Below are positions 34,670 to 46,022 of a stretch of 64,000 nucleotides of DNA, in pieces; position 1 is the first letter of the stretch; every line of letters starts with the position of its first letter. The position numbers were made by a program, and so were the translations under genes. Below the pieces are notes generated by a model, which saw only the letters and a program-made list of their open reading frames with translations, was not told the origin of the DNA and did no database searches. Location of the stretch: positions 16,658,001 through 16,722,000 of the forward strand of contig JAWZYU010000001.1 of assembly GCA_038380435.1 (NCBI GenBank), read 5' to 3'. The DNA comes from Ryuthela nishihirai (Eukaryota > Arthropoda > Arachnida > Araneae > Heptathelidae).

Positions 34670-35574
34670 CTTAGAGAGCTTATGTGGTTGCTCTGACGCC
34701 AACGACGATTGCTCAGCTGCCAACCCAACAGACTGCTGGAATGGTGGAAAGAAAAAGAAATTATCCAGTTTCCCCTGAACATACCATTCTTACCTATCTT
34801 CCTATTGCTTTTCGCTAGACATTTGTTGGTGTGTCAATTTGTCGGTGTTGAGATTTGTCAAAACAGTTGTCTCACCATATCTTTCGAACGCGACAGAGAA
34901 CTTAATGATTTATGTGTCAATGAAAACTTGTGACGCGGGGAGTATCATAGGCAGCGCTACAGAAATCCACTCCCCCCTCCCCCCATGGGCGAGATATCCG
35001 AGACAAGTGGAGAGTGAATTTTGGGGTGGAGCCCTCAAACCCTCGATTTAACATACTAGGGGTGAGTAAAATTTTTTCCGGCAGATAGATCCTAGAAGAT
35101 TTAAATTGCATTTCTGGAGCCCTGATCATAGGCTATAAAACAATGACCCCCCCCCCCCTCCGCCATGGTTTCTTTCCCCTAAAAAAGGGAAATGCGAAAA
35201 AATGTTCAGGCCACGAGTGCTGAAAATAAAAGCTATGCGGCAAATGAAAGCTTGTAATGAGGGGACCGCCATAAGCTACAAAATATTGACCTCCCTTGCC
35301 TTTCCCACCATAAAAAGTGGAAATATGAAAATCATTGTTCCGCTATATCTGCGGAATGCACGGAGGGGGGGGGGGGGAGTAGCAAACTATGAGTTGAGTG
35401 AAAGCTTCTGTCGCGAGGAGTATCACAGTCTATTAAAAAGTAAGATAGTGCGCCGATTTACTTACTCAACAAGATTGCCGGCGCCCTATCTTCCTTTGAA
35501 GTGAATACGAACTCAGTGACTGATTGCACTATCGATGTGTTTTAGATTTATTTTCTGTTTTAAGGCCCGTATAA
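34670..35574. other. No recognisable feature
   Basis: Contains C- and G-runs (near 35149-35160 and 35366-35380). Open frames at 34709-35504 have no recognised homology. Confidence 0.5.
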
Positions 35575-35785
35575 CCGTCCCATGGCCGAGTGGTTAGCGC
35601 GCTTGGCTACTGATCTAAGGGACCTGGGTTCGAGCCCCGGGCCGGGTAAGGCATGGTTGTATGTGATTTTTTCTGCTGAGGTCCTGCCATCCTCACAAAC
35701 CTTCTACTATAGCATATGAACTGACAGGCTCCTGTCAGACCTCTGTGGCAAGCAACTGCTTGAGGGAGTATTTATTTTATTATTA
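35575..35785 (+). mobile_element. SINE2 copy
   Basis: Head GGCCGAGTGGTTAGCGCGC, B box GGTTCGAGCCCCG, with an extra GCCGGG after the B box, the standard body, and a tail TATTTATTTTATTATTATTA. No clear TSD. Confidence 0.92.
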
Positions 35786-37222
35786 TTATAGGAAGATAAG
35801 TATTTTTTTTTTTTGAATTTTTATTCATTTTTTTTTCTTTGTCACTAAAAATACCTATTTTCACATTAGTATTCATTGAATTTATATCTACAGTAATCTG
35901 AGTATTTACCATGGGAGAATTTTTCATAAATAACACTTAAACGTGAGTGACTTCCTCATTAACATCTAAATATTAAGCAACAATAAGTTGCCTATCCTGA
36001 TTATAGATGGCGCACTGTCCGCCACATTCTGTGAAAGATTTATAGGTCACATCGTGAAAGCAAACCATCGTCCGTTGGATGATTTAACGGTAAAGCTCTC
36101 TGGCATAAATTTGCAGAGTGGCAGGTTTAATTCCCTTACTATAGGTAAAAAAAAATCACATTGATACTTATTGCCTAACTTTATTTGTTTTTTCCTTTTC
36201 ATGACATAATTTCTTTCTTTTTTTAAAACACAAAGATATATATAAAACTTTCCGCAAAAAAAGTCTTGTTTTTATTTTATGCCATCGTAAAAACAAAACA
36301 CATTCTTTCAGATTATTAAGAACATTTGCGCAAATATAAAAATAAATATATTAAGATTAATCTTGAAAATGCTCTGCTATTTTTAAATAAAACATTATAT
36401 TTTTCAACGGAAGCAAAAATGAGTTTCAGTTAATTAAATACAATAAAATATGCAGAATGACAATATTATTTTCTTTTTTGTTTGAGTGAAACAACTACTA
36501 TTTTAGCTTTTATTTGTATTATATATTCTTCAATTGAGATAATCTTATGTTTATAACATTCTATTATATATTAGAAAACATTATATGGAAAACAATCTTA
36601 AAGCCTTTAATCATAATACGAGATCAAATGATTACAGTAATCTAATTGTCCCATACCCTAATAAAAGTATTTCACATAGTCTTTCAAAAGTATTCCGGGA
36701 ATAATAAAAAAACAGATTAAAATATACAAATTGGCAAAATTATTCAAAACATGGCTTGATGAAATTATTGACATTGAAATAATCCTTAAGAAAAGTTATT
36801 AAATTCCTTTAAATTACTGTATATTTGCTGTTATATATAATTGTGATAAATTTTCATACTATTTATGAATCAATAGTCATTATAAATTGTGAAATTAAAT
36901 TAGAAATTAATAAATTTTAATTAATTTATATTTCCATAAAATTGCAATTCCACAGGCGAGTTTAATACTCTTGTAGATGGTTGATATGCAAATATTACTT
37001 CTATAAGAAATAAATGTTAAAAAATATCATACATCATCGATTTACCTACTCAACAAAATTGCCTGCGACCTATCTTCCTTCGAAGTGAATACGAATTCAG
37101 TGTCTGATTGCACCATCAAATGCTTTAGTTTTATTTTCTGCTATCTAGGGTGCATATAAGGAAGATGGGTATTTTTTTTTCAAATTAATTTATTTGCAGT
37201 TTTCTTTTGAATGACATTTGTA
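35786..37222. other. No recognisable feature
   Basis: Very AT-rich sequence. The stretch near 37025-37160 (CTACTCAACAAAATTGCCTG) is similar to 35455-35545 (TTACTCAACAAGATTGCCGG), so about 100 bp is duplicated. Nothing else recognised. Confidence 0.5.
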
Positions 37223-37236
37223 AATTACCGTTAGGG

Positions 37237-37620
37237 TTGGGTTGTTTTACCTCTGAGCGGCACTTTTTTGCACACCATGGGCTAAATGGCCAGGTCACAA
37301 GGACCCCGAAGGCTCAGAGAAGGTTGGGGGAGGGGACCCACTGGAACAGCTGTTGGGAGACAGATGGTAGCCTCCCGTCAAGGCCATCCAGCGTGTTCTT
37401 TAACGTGCACAGGGTATGGCTCTCCCACACACGGTGCCACGGCTTAACGTCCCATACGACGGACGGCGGCCTTTCCAAGCCCATCGGTGTCCCCTACTGA
37501 CCGTGGGCAGGGCGGGGAATTTTGCGGAGATAAATCTCAACGCTGACCCAGCTGGGACTCGAACCTGGGAACTACAGATTACGAGCCTGGCGCGCTACCG
37601 ACTGAACCACCCCCGCCCCC
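37237..37620 (-). mobile_element. SINE1 full-length copy
   Basis: Complete element. TSD AATTACCGTTAGGG at 37223-37236 and 37621-37634 (14 bp). Confidence 0.96.
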
Positions 37621-37634
37621 AATTACCGTTAGGG

Positions 37635-39029
37635 TGGGGTGATGTATTGGTATACGAAACAGGCGGAGAGCAGGAATCGCTTCTTGAATACATTAAGGTA
37701 AGAGTTCAATGAGTAATTGTGACTAATAACAAAATTGTATTTGGGAAACTTCATCATTTTATCCAATTTTGATCAATTCGTTGCATTGATATGCAATTAA
37801 ATTGTGCGAAATGAGAGTTCAGTGTCAAAGGAAAAGTATCTAAAATGTTGACCTGAACCCAGAGTTTGACTGCCGCGCGCTGTTATCCAGGTACCCATCA
37901 TTTTGTTCAGGGGGGGGGGGGAGTTGTCTGAAAATTTATTTTCGGGGAGGGGGGGGTGAGAGTAAGACTTGAGCAGGTTTCCGAGTTACTGAAATATCCC
38001 AACAGACAAGATAGGTTATAATGATATTCTACATGGAATAAATTTTAGAGTTGTTTACTTCTTAAAACTATTTTCAGTGTGGGACATACACTATGTGTCT
38101 AAAATAAAATAATCGAAAGACAACAGAATTGGATTTCAAAGCAGGTAGACAAGATTGAGTTGAGATTTCGTATAAGACGACCTGAAATTTGGTGGGGACT
38201 CCCTGCCCCCCCCCCCCTAGTTATGTCCCTGCTGTGACCTACTGCTGTCTACTGTATATGCTCGAAGAAACTTGACAGTACGTATTCTCGGAAAAGAGAC
38301 TCTCGAAATCTAAGATCGATACCTGTCAAATAAACCAGAGTGCATTCCCTTCTCGTGTTCTTAGATTTTCTTCTTAATTTCCTTTTATGTGAATATAATT
38401 TTAGACATAATCTTTGTAACACGCTTTGAAATTTTAAAAATTTCTTTGATCTGATTTCCTTGAAAAAAACTTTAAAATTTGAAAATTGAATTTCTTTTCG
38501 ATTATCCCATATTTTATGATGCAGGGTAAAACCAAAGTTAATTGTTTTGTTGGCCTACATTACTTCAAGGCACATTTTTAAATCACAAGTTGTTAACAAG
38601 AAAAAATATCGAAACAAGACGAAACACTTCTGTTATGTCTGCTTCTATATATTCATGGCAGAATCTTGAAAATTTCTCAGGATAACGCCAAACGACGACC
38701 GGGAGTGTTGAGTTTACGACGGTTAACGGTTTGCTCACAAAGCGGTAATCGATTTTAAACAAAACTTGGGAAAAATATCGCTTTTACTGGTTTATTTAGA
38801 AAAAAAAGGTTTAACTGGTTTTGGTGCAGTGATTGAAAACAATCGTCTAATATAATTGAGATGTAATAATATGTATGCATAATAATATGTGTGCTCATTC
38901 CCATAGCCACCAGAAACATTTTTTTTTTCATATTTCAAACATTCACCGCTTTATGAGAATTCGAATAACAAAACTGTTTAGATTTTGGTAAACATCTGAT
39001 TAACTTGCCCTACTGATGATAATTTAAAG
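37635..39029. other. No recognisable feature
   Basis: AT-rich with G- and C-runs near 37910-37955 and 38205-38220; nothing recognised. Confidence 0.5.
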
Positions 39030-39300
39030 GAATTTAAAGCATCACTCTCATAACTAGTTCTCATTATTTCATCTCTTTAATCTTAGTTTGATCGTGATGC
39101 CTAATCCAATTCATCACCACCTACCAGTCTAATCAATATCACCCTCCCCTGAACGCTTTCATCTCATTAATGTAACTTTTCAAGATGGCCATATCGTCAA
39201 CATAATCTAAGTTTGAAACTTTTACATCTTGTACCGTTTCAGCCTTCAGTCCGCAGAGTCCGCATTCGTAGCATGATAAACACTAACGGGGTAAGATGAC
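39030..39300 (-). pseudogene. RTE-like reverse transcriptase relic
   Basis: The minus strand reads KVSNLDYVDDMAILKSYINEMKAF at about 39225-39160, matching the YADD block of RTE-type RT (here YVDD). It is clearly different from the 1.5-5.1 kb RTE, so it is an older or separate lineage. Borders are uncertain. Confidence 0.6.
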
Positions 39301-39656
39301 AAATTGAAGTTTTTCATAACTCCAATTCATAATATCCAATCACTGTAGACCACCGATTTTCACTCAAAAGTGTTATTAGCAGACCCTTCCTCAAAATATA
39401 GTTCTAAAGCTCCTGACAAGATTATCGCGAAAGTTATGTGTTTTTTCGTTAACAAAAGTGTATGTATTCCAAAAAACAATTTTGCCCATGATAAATTTGC
39501 ATCGTACAGTAAAATGTCCGTGTAATGAATTGGTATTAACGAACTATTCAATAAAGCGAATCATTTTCCGTTCCCTGCCAATTTACTATGTATTTTTACG
39601 TTTAAGTTAAAACAAAACTTGCAGGGCCAAATTACATAACGGCCAACCCAGGTAGG
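39301..39656. other. No recognisable feature
   Basis: AT-rich sequence; nothing recognised. Confidence 0.5.
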
Positions 39657-39658
39657 TA

Positions 39659-39913
39659 CAGTGGCTCAAAAAAGTATCCAAACGCAATGGTTGATTACAG
39701 AATTCAGTAAAAATACCTGGCAACGATTTTTTTAGAAATTAGTGATCTGGCAACCATCGTGTCACGTGAACGCCAGATCACTAATTTCTAAATTTCCTTC
39801 GTGTCACGTGACACGAAGGTTGCCAGATCACTAATTTCTAAAAAAATCGTTGCCAGGTATTTTTACTGAATTCTGTAATCAACCATAGCGTTCGGATACT
39901 TTTTGAGCGGCTG
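39659..39913. mobile_element. Palindromic TA-flanked MITE
   Basis: Starts CAGTGGCTCAAAAAAGTATCC, ends GGATACTTTTTGAGCGGCTG, flanked by TA (39657-39658 and 39914-39915). The body is a near-perfect palindrome, with the centre (CGTGTCACGTGACACG near 39805) partly duplicated. Same family as 12254-12666, giving an uninterrupted reference length of 255 bp. Confidence 0.9.
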
Positions 39914-39915
39914 TA

Positions 39916-41285
39916 CACAGAGGAGGGGGGAGGAATCCGATCCCCCACTCCCCAGATATCGTGTCGTCTTAAACTACATCTCAAACTCGTCTACCTGCTT
40001 TGAAATCTAAAACAGTTTGTCTTTGTATAATTTTATTTCAGCTCCATATTTTATGTCCTACACTAAAATTATATATATGAAAAAGCTATAAAATCTTATT
40101 CCGTATATAGTATCACTTTAACTTTTCCTTTTCGGTGTAATACTGTATTTTAGTAATTGGGAAACTCTACTCAAATGTTATACTGAGACTTCCTCCAACC
40201 GAAACTGAATAATGCGTACGAGCCTGGCCCAAACCCTCCATGGCCGGGGACCACACCCTCAAAGATGGCCTCATTTTTACGGAAGGAAGTATTAAAAATT
40301 TTCGAGAAACACTCTAAGAAAAGAGAGAAAGAAGTAAAGAGCTGAAATAATGATACACCTGACGGAAATGAAAGCTTAGAATAGCCCCCCCCAACTCCGC
40401 ATGAATTTCTTTTTCCTCTATAAGATACCGAAAGTAAAGTCCTATTCGCGCTACCATAGATAAGACCAACTTCGAAACATTTTCAGCTACTTATGATTTT
40501 ACTTAATGTTTTTAACAAAATATTGACTTTTCTAAATCTTGGGTTAAATCACTTAAATGTTAAATCACTCGATTCATTTCTCTCGCCATAAATAAATTTT
40601 TCAATTTTTATTATTTTTGTGGGTAATTGCTCATGTACAAAATTTACCCCTGTCTATTAGGTAACGGCATTTTTAGATTTGGCCGGTAGTAATTCTTAAT
40701 CAGGCCCGGAAAATTGTAAAAAGAAAATCCTTGAACTATAATAAGGTGCATTTTTTTTCCCTTTTTTAATGGGTTTGGTTGATTAATTTTAATGGGTTTG
40801 GTTGCTGCAATGATTTAAACACCACCAAATATCTATCTAGGCGAGTATATCGGAAGATTACCTGAATCAAGTTATAGAATTATTAGTAGTTACAAAAAAA
40901 ATGCCTTGAAGAAAATGTCTTGGAGAGTTACAATATTGTTTTGGAATTTACAGAAAAATCCTTGTTGAGACACAGTCAATAAAAAATGCACGGACTTTTA
41001 TAAAGTACTGAACATTAATTTTTTTTTCCCTTATAAATTTCTTCCGTTATAATTATTTTGCATGAAATATAACTGTTGTCTGATATATTTCTTATTGCGC
41101 TTAACTATTACCATGGTGGTCACTGGACAAGAGCATCTTCTCTTCGCAGAAAAAATTGAACGAGAATGCATTATATATATATAATGTATCAAGAACGAAT
41201 GCTCTTTCCTTAAAGAATGCAATCTTTTTTTTTTTGCATTTTCGGAGGAATATCATTTATGTTTATTTATTAATACGCAAAAACG
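39916..41285. other. No recognisable feature
   Basis: AT-rich sequence. Part of it (around 40250-40680) resembles 14960-15410 (AAATATTTGAGAAA, GTAATTGCCCATG, AAATTTACCCCTGTCTAT), so both may derive from one old dispersed repeat. Confidence 0.45.
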
Positions 41286-41995
41286 TGGATAGTGTGGGAT
41301 AATAGGCGCATACACCTAAAGACTAAAAATACGCTGTATAATAGTTTGGTTCTGTCTAAGTTAGTTATGATAGCGAAACATGGACCCTTTGTAAGCAGGA
41401 TAACAGGAAACTTGATGCTTTTGATTCTAGATCCTTACGCTAGATTATCGCTTAGATTTATCTCTACAAAACTCCCCGCCCTTCCCACGGTCAGTAGGGG
41501 ACACCGATGGCTTGGAAAGGCCATCGGTGTCTTTCCAAGCCCATCGGTGATTTTTACCCATCGATCATTTTACCCCCACCCCCCCAAAAAATCTACATTT
41601 TAAAATAAATTGGTGAAATTATAGCTTAATTACCCAATATATATCTTGGGCATTAGGTGGTTTGACTTTGTAAGTAATGATGAGATTAGAAGGAGTCTTC
41701 AACCTCTTTTGAGCAGCATATTGTGCAGAGAGAGACTCCGTTGGTTTGACCATGTTGCCTGTATGCATAACTGCAGATTGGCGAACAGGATTATGAACAG
41801 TGTGCCTAAGGGTTTCAGAAAAAGGGGGAGACCTAGAACGCGATGGGCAGACAATGTCAAACAGGACCTTGGTAGAATTGGCCTAGAGTGGCCAAATGCA
41901 GCAGTTGTAGCTCAGAAGAGACACTCTGGAGAGGGAAATTATACCGTCTGGTTAGACCTCCGTAGCCCATGGCTGCATGAGGATTTTGTATGATA
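41286..41995 (+). mobile_element. Second RTE copy, 5'-truncated, with internal patch
   Basis: Matches the 3' end of the RTE at 1489-5061: ATAGGCGCATACACCTAAAG, TAACAGGAAACTTGATGC, then GGGCATTAGGTGGTTTGAC, RERLRWFDHVACM and KGFRKRGRPRTRWADNVKQDL, ending at CGTAGCCCATGGCTGCATGAGG. Only about 500 bp of element remains, the 5' part having been lost as is usual for LINE copies. It is interrupted at 41443-41645 by a SINE1-derived patch without TSD. Confidence 0.9.
41454..41645 (+). repeat. 192-bp SINE1/module patch inside the RTE copy
   Basis: Base-for-base identical by eye to 42509-42700. It holds a part of SINE1 (AGATTTATCTCTAC to CTTGGAAAGGCC), a reversed piece of the same region and the 80-bp module. 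It is not flanked by a TSD; the left junction carries a short filler (TAGATTATCGCTT) that echoes adjacent sequence, and the right junction shares TATC with the RTE. Confidence 0.9.
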
Positions 41996-42269
41996 TATTG
42001 ATTATGTATGTATGCATATGCGTGATTGCTGTGTTGAAATATTGATCTGTTCCCCTTGAAATATTTTTGGCATACCCTGAACAATTTCTTATACTCACCT
42101 CCCCAAAACTATTTCTGCCAATGCCCAAGGTTTTAACGAATATATTCTGGTTGCCTATACGACTTCGTTATATTAGCATTTCACTGTATTTCATAAACTT
42201 ATCATTCAAATAGCGAATATTATTGGTTTTGTAGCAATTGTGATAGTTTAATGATCTATCTATGAGGTA

Positions 42270-43135
42270 GAGAAGGGGACCGGAACATTTTTGCCTCTGA
42301 CTGGAATATTATTTCGTCGCACAATGAGCTAAATGACCGGTGACAAGAAAACGTTGGTTAAGAGAAAGTTAGGGGAAATGATCCACGGGACAGCTGTTGG
42401 AGACAGGTGGAAACATACCGTCAGAGGGGGCGGGGGTAGCTCAGTCGGTAGCGCGTCAGGCTCGTAATCTGCAGTTTCCAAGTTTGAGTCCCAGCTGGGT
42501 CAGCGTTGAGATTTATCTCTACAAAACTCCCCGCCCTTCCCACGGTCAGTAGGGGACACCGATGGCTTGGAAAGGCCATCGGTGTCTTTCCAAGCCCATC
42601 GGTGATTTTTACCCATCGATCATTTTACCCCCACCCCCCCAAAAAATCTACATTTTAAAATAAATTGGTGAAATTATAGCTTAATTACCCAATATATATC
42701 CCGCCCTGCCCACGGTCAGTAGGGGACACCGATGGGCTTGGAAAGGCCGCCGTCCGTCGGATGGGACGTTAAGCCGTGGTCCCGTGTGCGAGAGAGCCAT
42801 TCCCTGTGCACGTTAAAGAACACGCTGGATGGCCTTGACGGGAGGTTACCATCTGTCTCTCAAAATCTGTTCCAGTGGGTCCCCTCCCCCAACCTTCTCT
42901 GAGCCTTCGGGTTCCTTGTGGCCTGGCCATTTAGCCCACAGTGCGCAAAAAAGTGCCGCTCAGAGGTAGAACAACCCAAATACCGTCAGAGCCATCTGGC
43001 GTGTTCTCTAGCTCTCACAGGATATGACTCTCCTGCACACTGAGTCATGGCTTAACAATGGACAGCGGCCTTTTCAAGCATATCCGTGTCTCTTTTCTCA
43101 CCGATAGCAAAACGGGAGTTAGGGAAGAGAATTCT
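42270..43135 (-). mobile_element. Old SINE1 copy, host of a composite SINE1
   Basis: Left piece 42270-42426 (TTTTTGCCTCTGACTGG, GACAGCTGTTGGAGACAGG) and right piece 42980-43135 (GCCATCTGGCGTGTTC, CATGGCTTAACAATGG, CGGCCTTTTCAAGC) are the two parts of one decayed minus-strand SINE1. Confidence 0.85.
42427..42979 (+). mobile_element. Composite SINE1 with snap-back and 80-bp module
   Basis: Head and early body (42427-42573) run into a reversed copy of the last ~40 bp (to 42604), then ACCCATCGATCATTTT, the 80-bp module (to 42700) and finally the body from CCGCCCTGCCCACGG to the CAACCCAA tail. The complete 553-bp unit has one TSD, ATACCGTCAGAG, at 42415-42426 and 42980-42991, so it was inserted in this form or rearranged after insertion. 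Confidence 0.93.
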
Positions 43136-43278
43136 CAACCCAGATCTATTATGGCCCACCTCCTTAGCTAACCCAATCCTCTCAACGAAAGATTTACATG
43201 GTATAAGATCTAACATCAACACCATGAATTTGAAAAGAAGTAATTCCAATACCATAACTTTTAAAAATATTGAGCATA

Positions 43279-43612
43279 CAGTGGACCTTCGTTATAGCGC
43301 TGCTCGCTATACCGCGCACTCGGTTATAGCGCGGGCGATGTTCGCGATAAGTTCAAACATGTTTATACAGGTCCATGTGGCGTTAGTGAGTATCGCATTT
43401 TATTGTTACTGCATATTGAGTAATTGTGTATATATTGAGTTCCTGCATGTATTTTGAATAGTGTTTAATTATTGTATGCATGATGAGTAAAAGAAAAGCT
43501 TACAGTGTGAAATTTATTGTGTCGCCACCGCGCCGCTCGGTATAACGCGATTCACCTTATAACGCGGGTGTTGTTTCCCGCCCGACATGCGCGTTATATC
43601 GGGGGTCCACTG
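43279..43612 (+). mobile_element. pogo/Tigger-type deletion derivative
   Basis: Terminal inverted repeats CAGTGGACCTTCGTTATAGC and GCGTTATATCGGGGGTCCACTG-type end, flanked by TA (43277-43278 and 43613-43614). Within the 334 bp, ATG at 43483 opens MSKRKAYSVKF, matching the start of Tigger/pogo transposases (DNA-binding N-terminus), after which the rest of the gene is missing. It therefore arose by internal deletion from an autonomous element, which would cut and paste at TA sites. Confidence 0.88.
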
Positions 43613-43614
43613 TA

Positions 43615-44954
43615 TTTTGCTACCAGATTGTATATAATGTTTTAAATCTAACACATTTCTTTAAATAAATCTCGCAACAATTTCCGTATTGCCATTTGGT
43701 ACAAGATCTATTCCAGCAGTAAAAAAGCGAAATCGAGATATCTCGCATTCTACAGCAAACAATAAATATCCTTGACGAAAAGAGAGCTGAGCTTTGTGGT
43801 CCATCAATTCCTTTTCCTGCTCGAACGGCTTCTCGAGAAATTATCTCTCTGTGCATCTTCCAAAGAATATCTCGCTGTGCATGACGCAGAATGACTGCAA
43901 TGCATATCATCAGCAACCGCCAGAGCAAAAACAAAGGAAGGGCTCTATGGACACGAGGCATCGGGAAAACTCCTCCGGATTTTTCCTCTCCGCTGACGTC
44001 GAAGTAATGTTCGTTACCGCAGAACAACAGAACAACAAAACGTCGCTTCGCGGAGCAGCCAGCTCGTGTTATCAGAGATTTTTGTTTGACACAAAGATAA
44101 ACTGCATTCTCCAGTCCCTAGCAAAGAGTTTAGTTTTAGTCTAATTCAGCTGCTAAATGTCAGTACGTTGCTTTGCTGATCACTTGTGCAGAAGCATAGC
44201 TAATGAACGCACTGTTCCCTTCCGCACCGGGACTATCGTCACAGCGTGGGAGCAGACGATCGTAAGGGGACTTTGCACGTGACCGGCAGACCGGAAATGA
44301 AGGTTTGTTGCAGTTGCCAGATGTCAGCTGCTGTGTCAGAGTTCGATTTGCTGCGCTCAATGCAAATGAAAGCGACCTCTGCAGTTGCCGTACTCATTGT
44401 CGCTTCCTGGGAATGAATGCCGCTCGAGACAACGACGCAGTGACAGCGGGATTATGGTCAAGAGATCCGGGTAGCTGTTCGCAATGCCGTTTGCTCGCTA
44501 ATAAGGTCATATGATGCAGTTGCTTGCAGGACCTTAATGATACTTTGGGAGGGATTAATTAACCATTGGATAAGAGTACCCAAAAGCAGGAGACTGTTGC
44601 AGTGGGCTTAGTATATGCAGAGAATATTTAAAAGCATATTTTAAGAATTATTTACATTAAGGCCAGATCTAGGAGGGAGGAGGGGAAGAGGGACATGTCT
44701 ACCCCTTTAGAATGCTAGTAAAGGTAATGGAGGCAAAAAATGATTAAACGTGTGCGTATTTCACGAATTTCTGAAGAATTTTTTAAATACCTCTAAAGTG
44801 GAGCGGAAGTATTATATTGCATTGGAAATCCAGTATCTTGCCATCTTCCTTCACTTTTTTCCTGCTGTATTGCGTAATTTACCCCTTTTATTATTTTCTG
44901 GATCCAGTCCTGGTTTATATCAAATTAAAACAGGAACACTCAATCTATAACTCC
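43615..44954. other. Unique-looking region without recognised gene
   Basis: Composition is more balanced at 43700-44520. Overlapping open frames on both strands (43620-44027 minus, 43794-44144 plus) have no domain I recognise and no clear splice context. Confidence 0.45.
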
Positions 44955-45308
44955 CAAAACAGGTCTACAACCTATAAGAAATCAATTTCTTGCAGATAAT
45001 CTACCTCTATTAACAATTTGATTAGTAATCTGGCTACCTAAATTGAATCTAACATCCTTTGCTTTACCTTGAGGGTTTTAGAATAATAAAAGTTGGTATT
45101 AGGTTGCAATGTAGAGCAGTGGTTCTTAACCTTTTAGGCTTCACATACCCGCTCGAAATGTGTATAAAAATACTACGGTAATACTACTAATAATATATGG
45201 CGTACCCCTTATATAGATAGATAAAACTAAAGTATAATAATGCCAACTTAGCGATTTTGTTACTAGATCTAGCGACTTTTGAGCTCTCACGACGTACTCC
45301 CAAAAATT
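44955..45308 (+). repeat. Duplicated segment, copy 1
   Basis: About 160 bp of flank (AAACAGGTCTACAACCTATA to GGTTGCAATGTAGAG) plus most of a hAT element, recurring at 46607-47166. Here the site TACCCCTTATATAGATAG is uninterrupted by SINE2. Confidence 0.9.
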
Positions 45309-45347
45309 TTACCGCGTACCCCACGTTGAGATATTTTACCGCGTTTG
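45117..45347. mobile_element. Short non-autonomous hAT element, copy 1
   Basis: Left end CAGTGGTTCTTAACCTTTTAGG; 8-bp TSD ATGTAGAG at 45109-45116 and 45348-45355. The right terminus has decayed (CCACGTTGAGATATTTTACC). Same family as 33962-34178. Confidence 0.82.
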
Positions 45348-45624
45348 ATGTAGAGTATCAAGTGAATGAGTATTAATTTTTAGCCAATTTAAGAAAGAAT
45401 ATTCAGTTTAAAGTGCAAGTATTTCCCGAATTCAATAAAGTTTTAATAGCTGCTGGTAGTAGCAATATCTCAGTGCTAATTGTGTTTGACAGTGCATCAA
45501 AGGGAATTCCAAGCCCATCCGTGTTTGACGTATATATATATTTCTTGTGTCGTCTTGCTTTCACACAGATCTTCTATATGATGTATTATACTGACAGGTT
45601 TCTGTTAGGTCTCTATGGCAATTA

Positions 45625-46010
45625 TGGGGCGGGGGTGGCTCAGTCGGTAGCGCGCCAGGCTCGTAATCTGTAGTTCCCAGGTTCGAGTCCCAGCTGGGTC
45701 AGCGTTGAGATTTATCTCCGCAAAAATTCCCCGTCCTTCCCACGGTCAGTAGGGGACACCGATGGGCTTGGAAAGGCCGCCGTCCGTCGGATGGGACGTT
45801 AAGCCGTGGCCCCGTGTGCCGGAGAGCCATACCCTGTGCACGTTAAAAAACACGCTGGTGGCCTCGACGGGAGGCTACCATCTGTCTCCCAACAGCTGTT
45901 CCAGTGGGTCCCCTCCCCCAACCTTCTTTGAGCCTTCGGGGTCCATGTGACCTGGCCATTTAGCCCATGGTGTGCAAAAAAGTGCCGCTCAGAGATAAAA
46001 CAACCCAACC
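45625..46010 (+). mobile_element. SINE1 full-length copy
   Basis: Complete element. TSD CTATGGCAATTA at 45613-45624 and 46011-46022. Confidence 0.95.
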
Positions 46011-46022
46011 CTATGGCAATTA

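Noticed and set aside
43620..44144. Overlapping 116- to 135-codon open frames on both strands as a host gene
   Set aside because: No recognisable domain, both strands open over the same DNA, and no convincing start or splice context. I cannot support a coding call.
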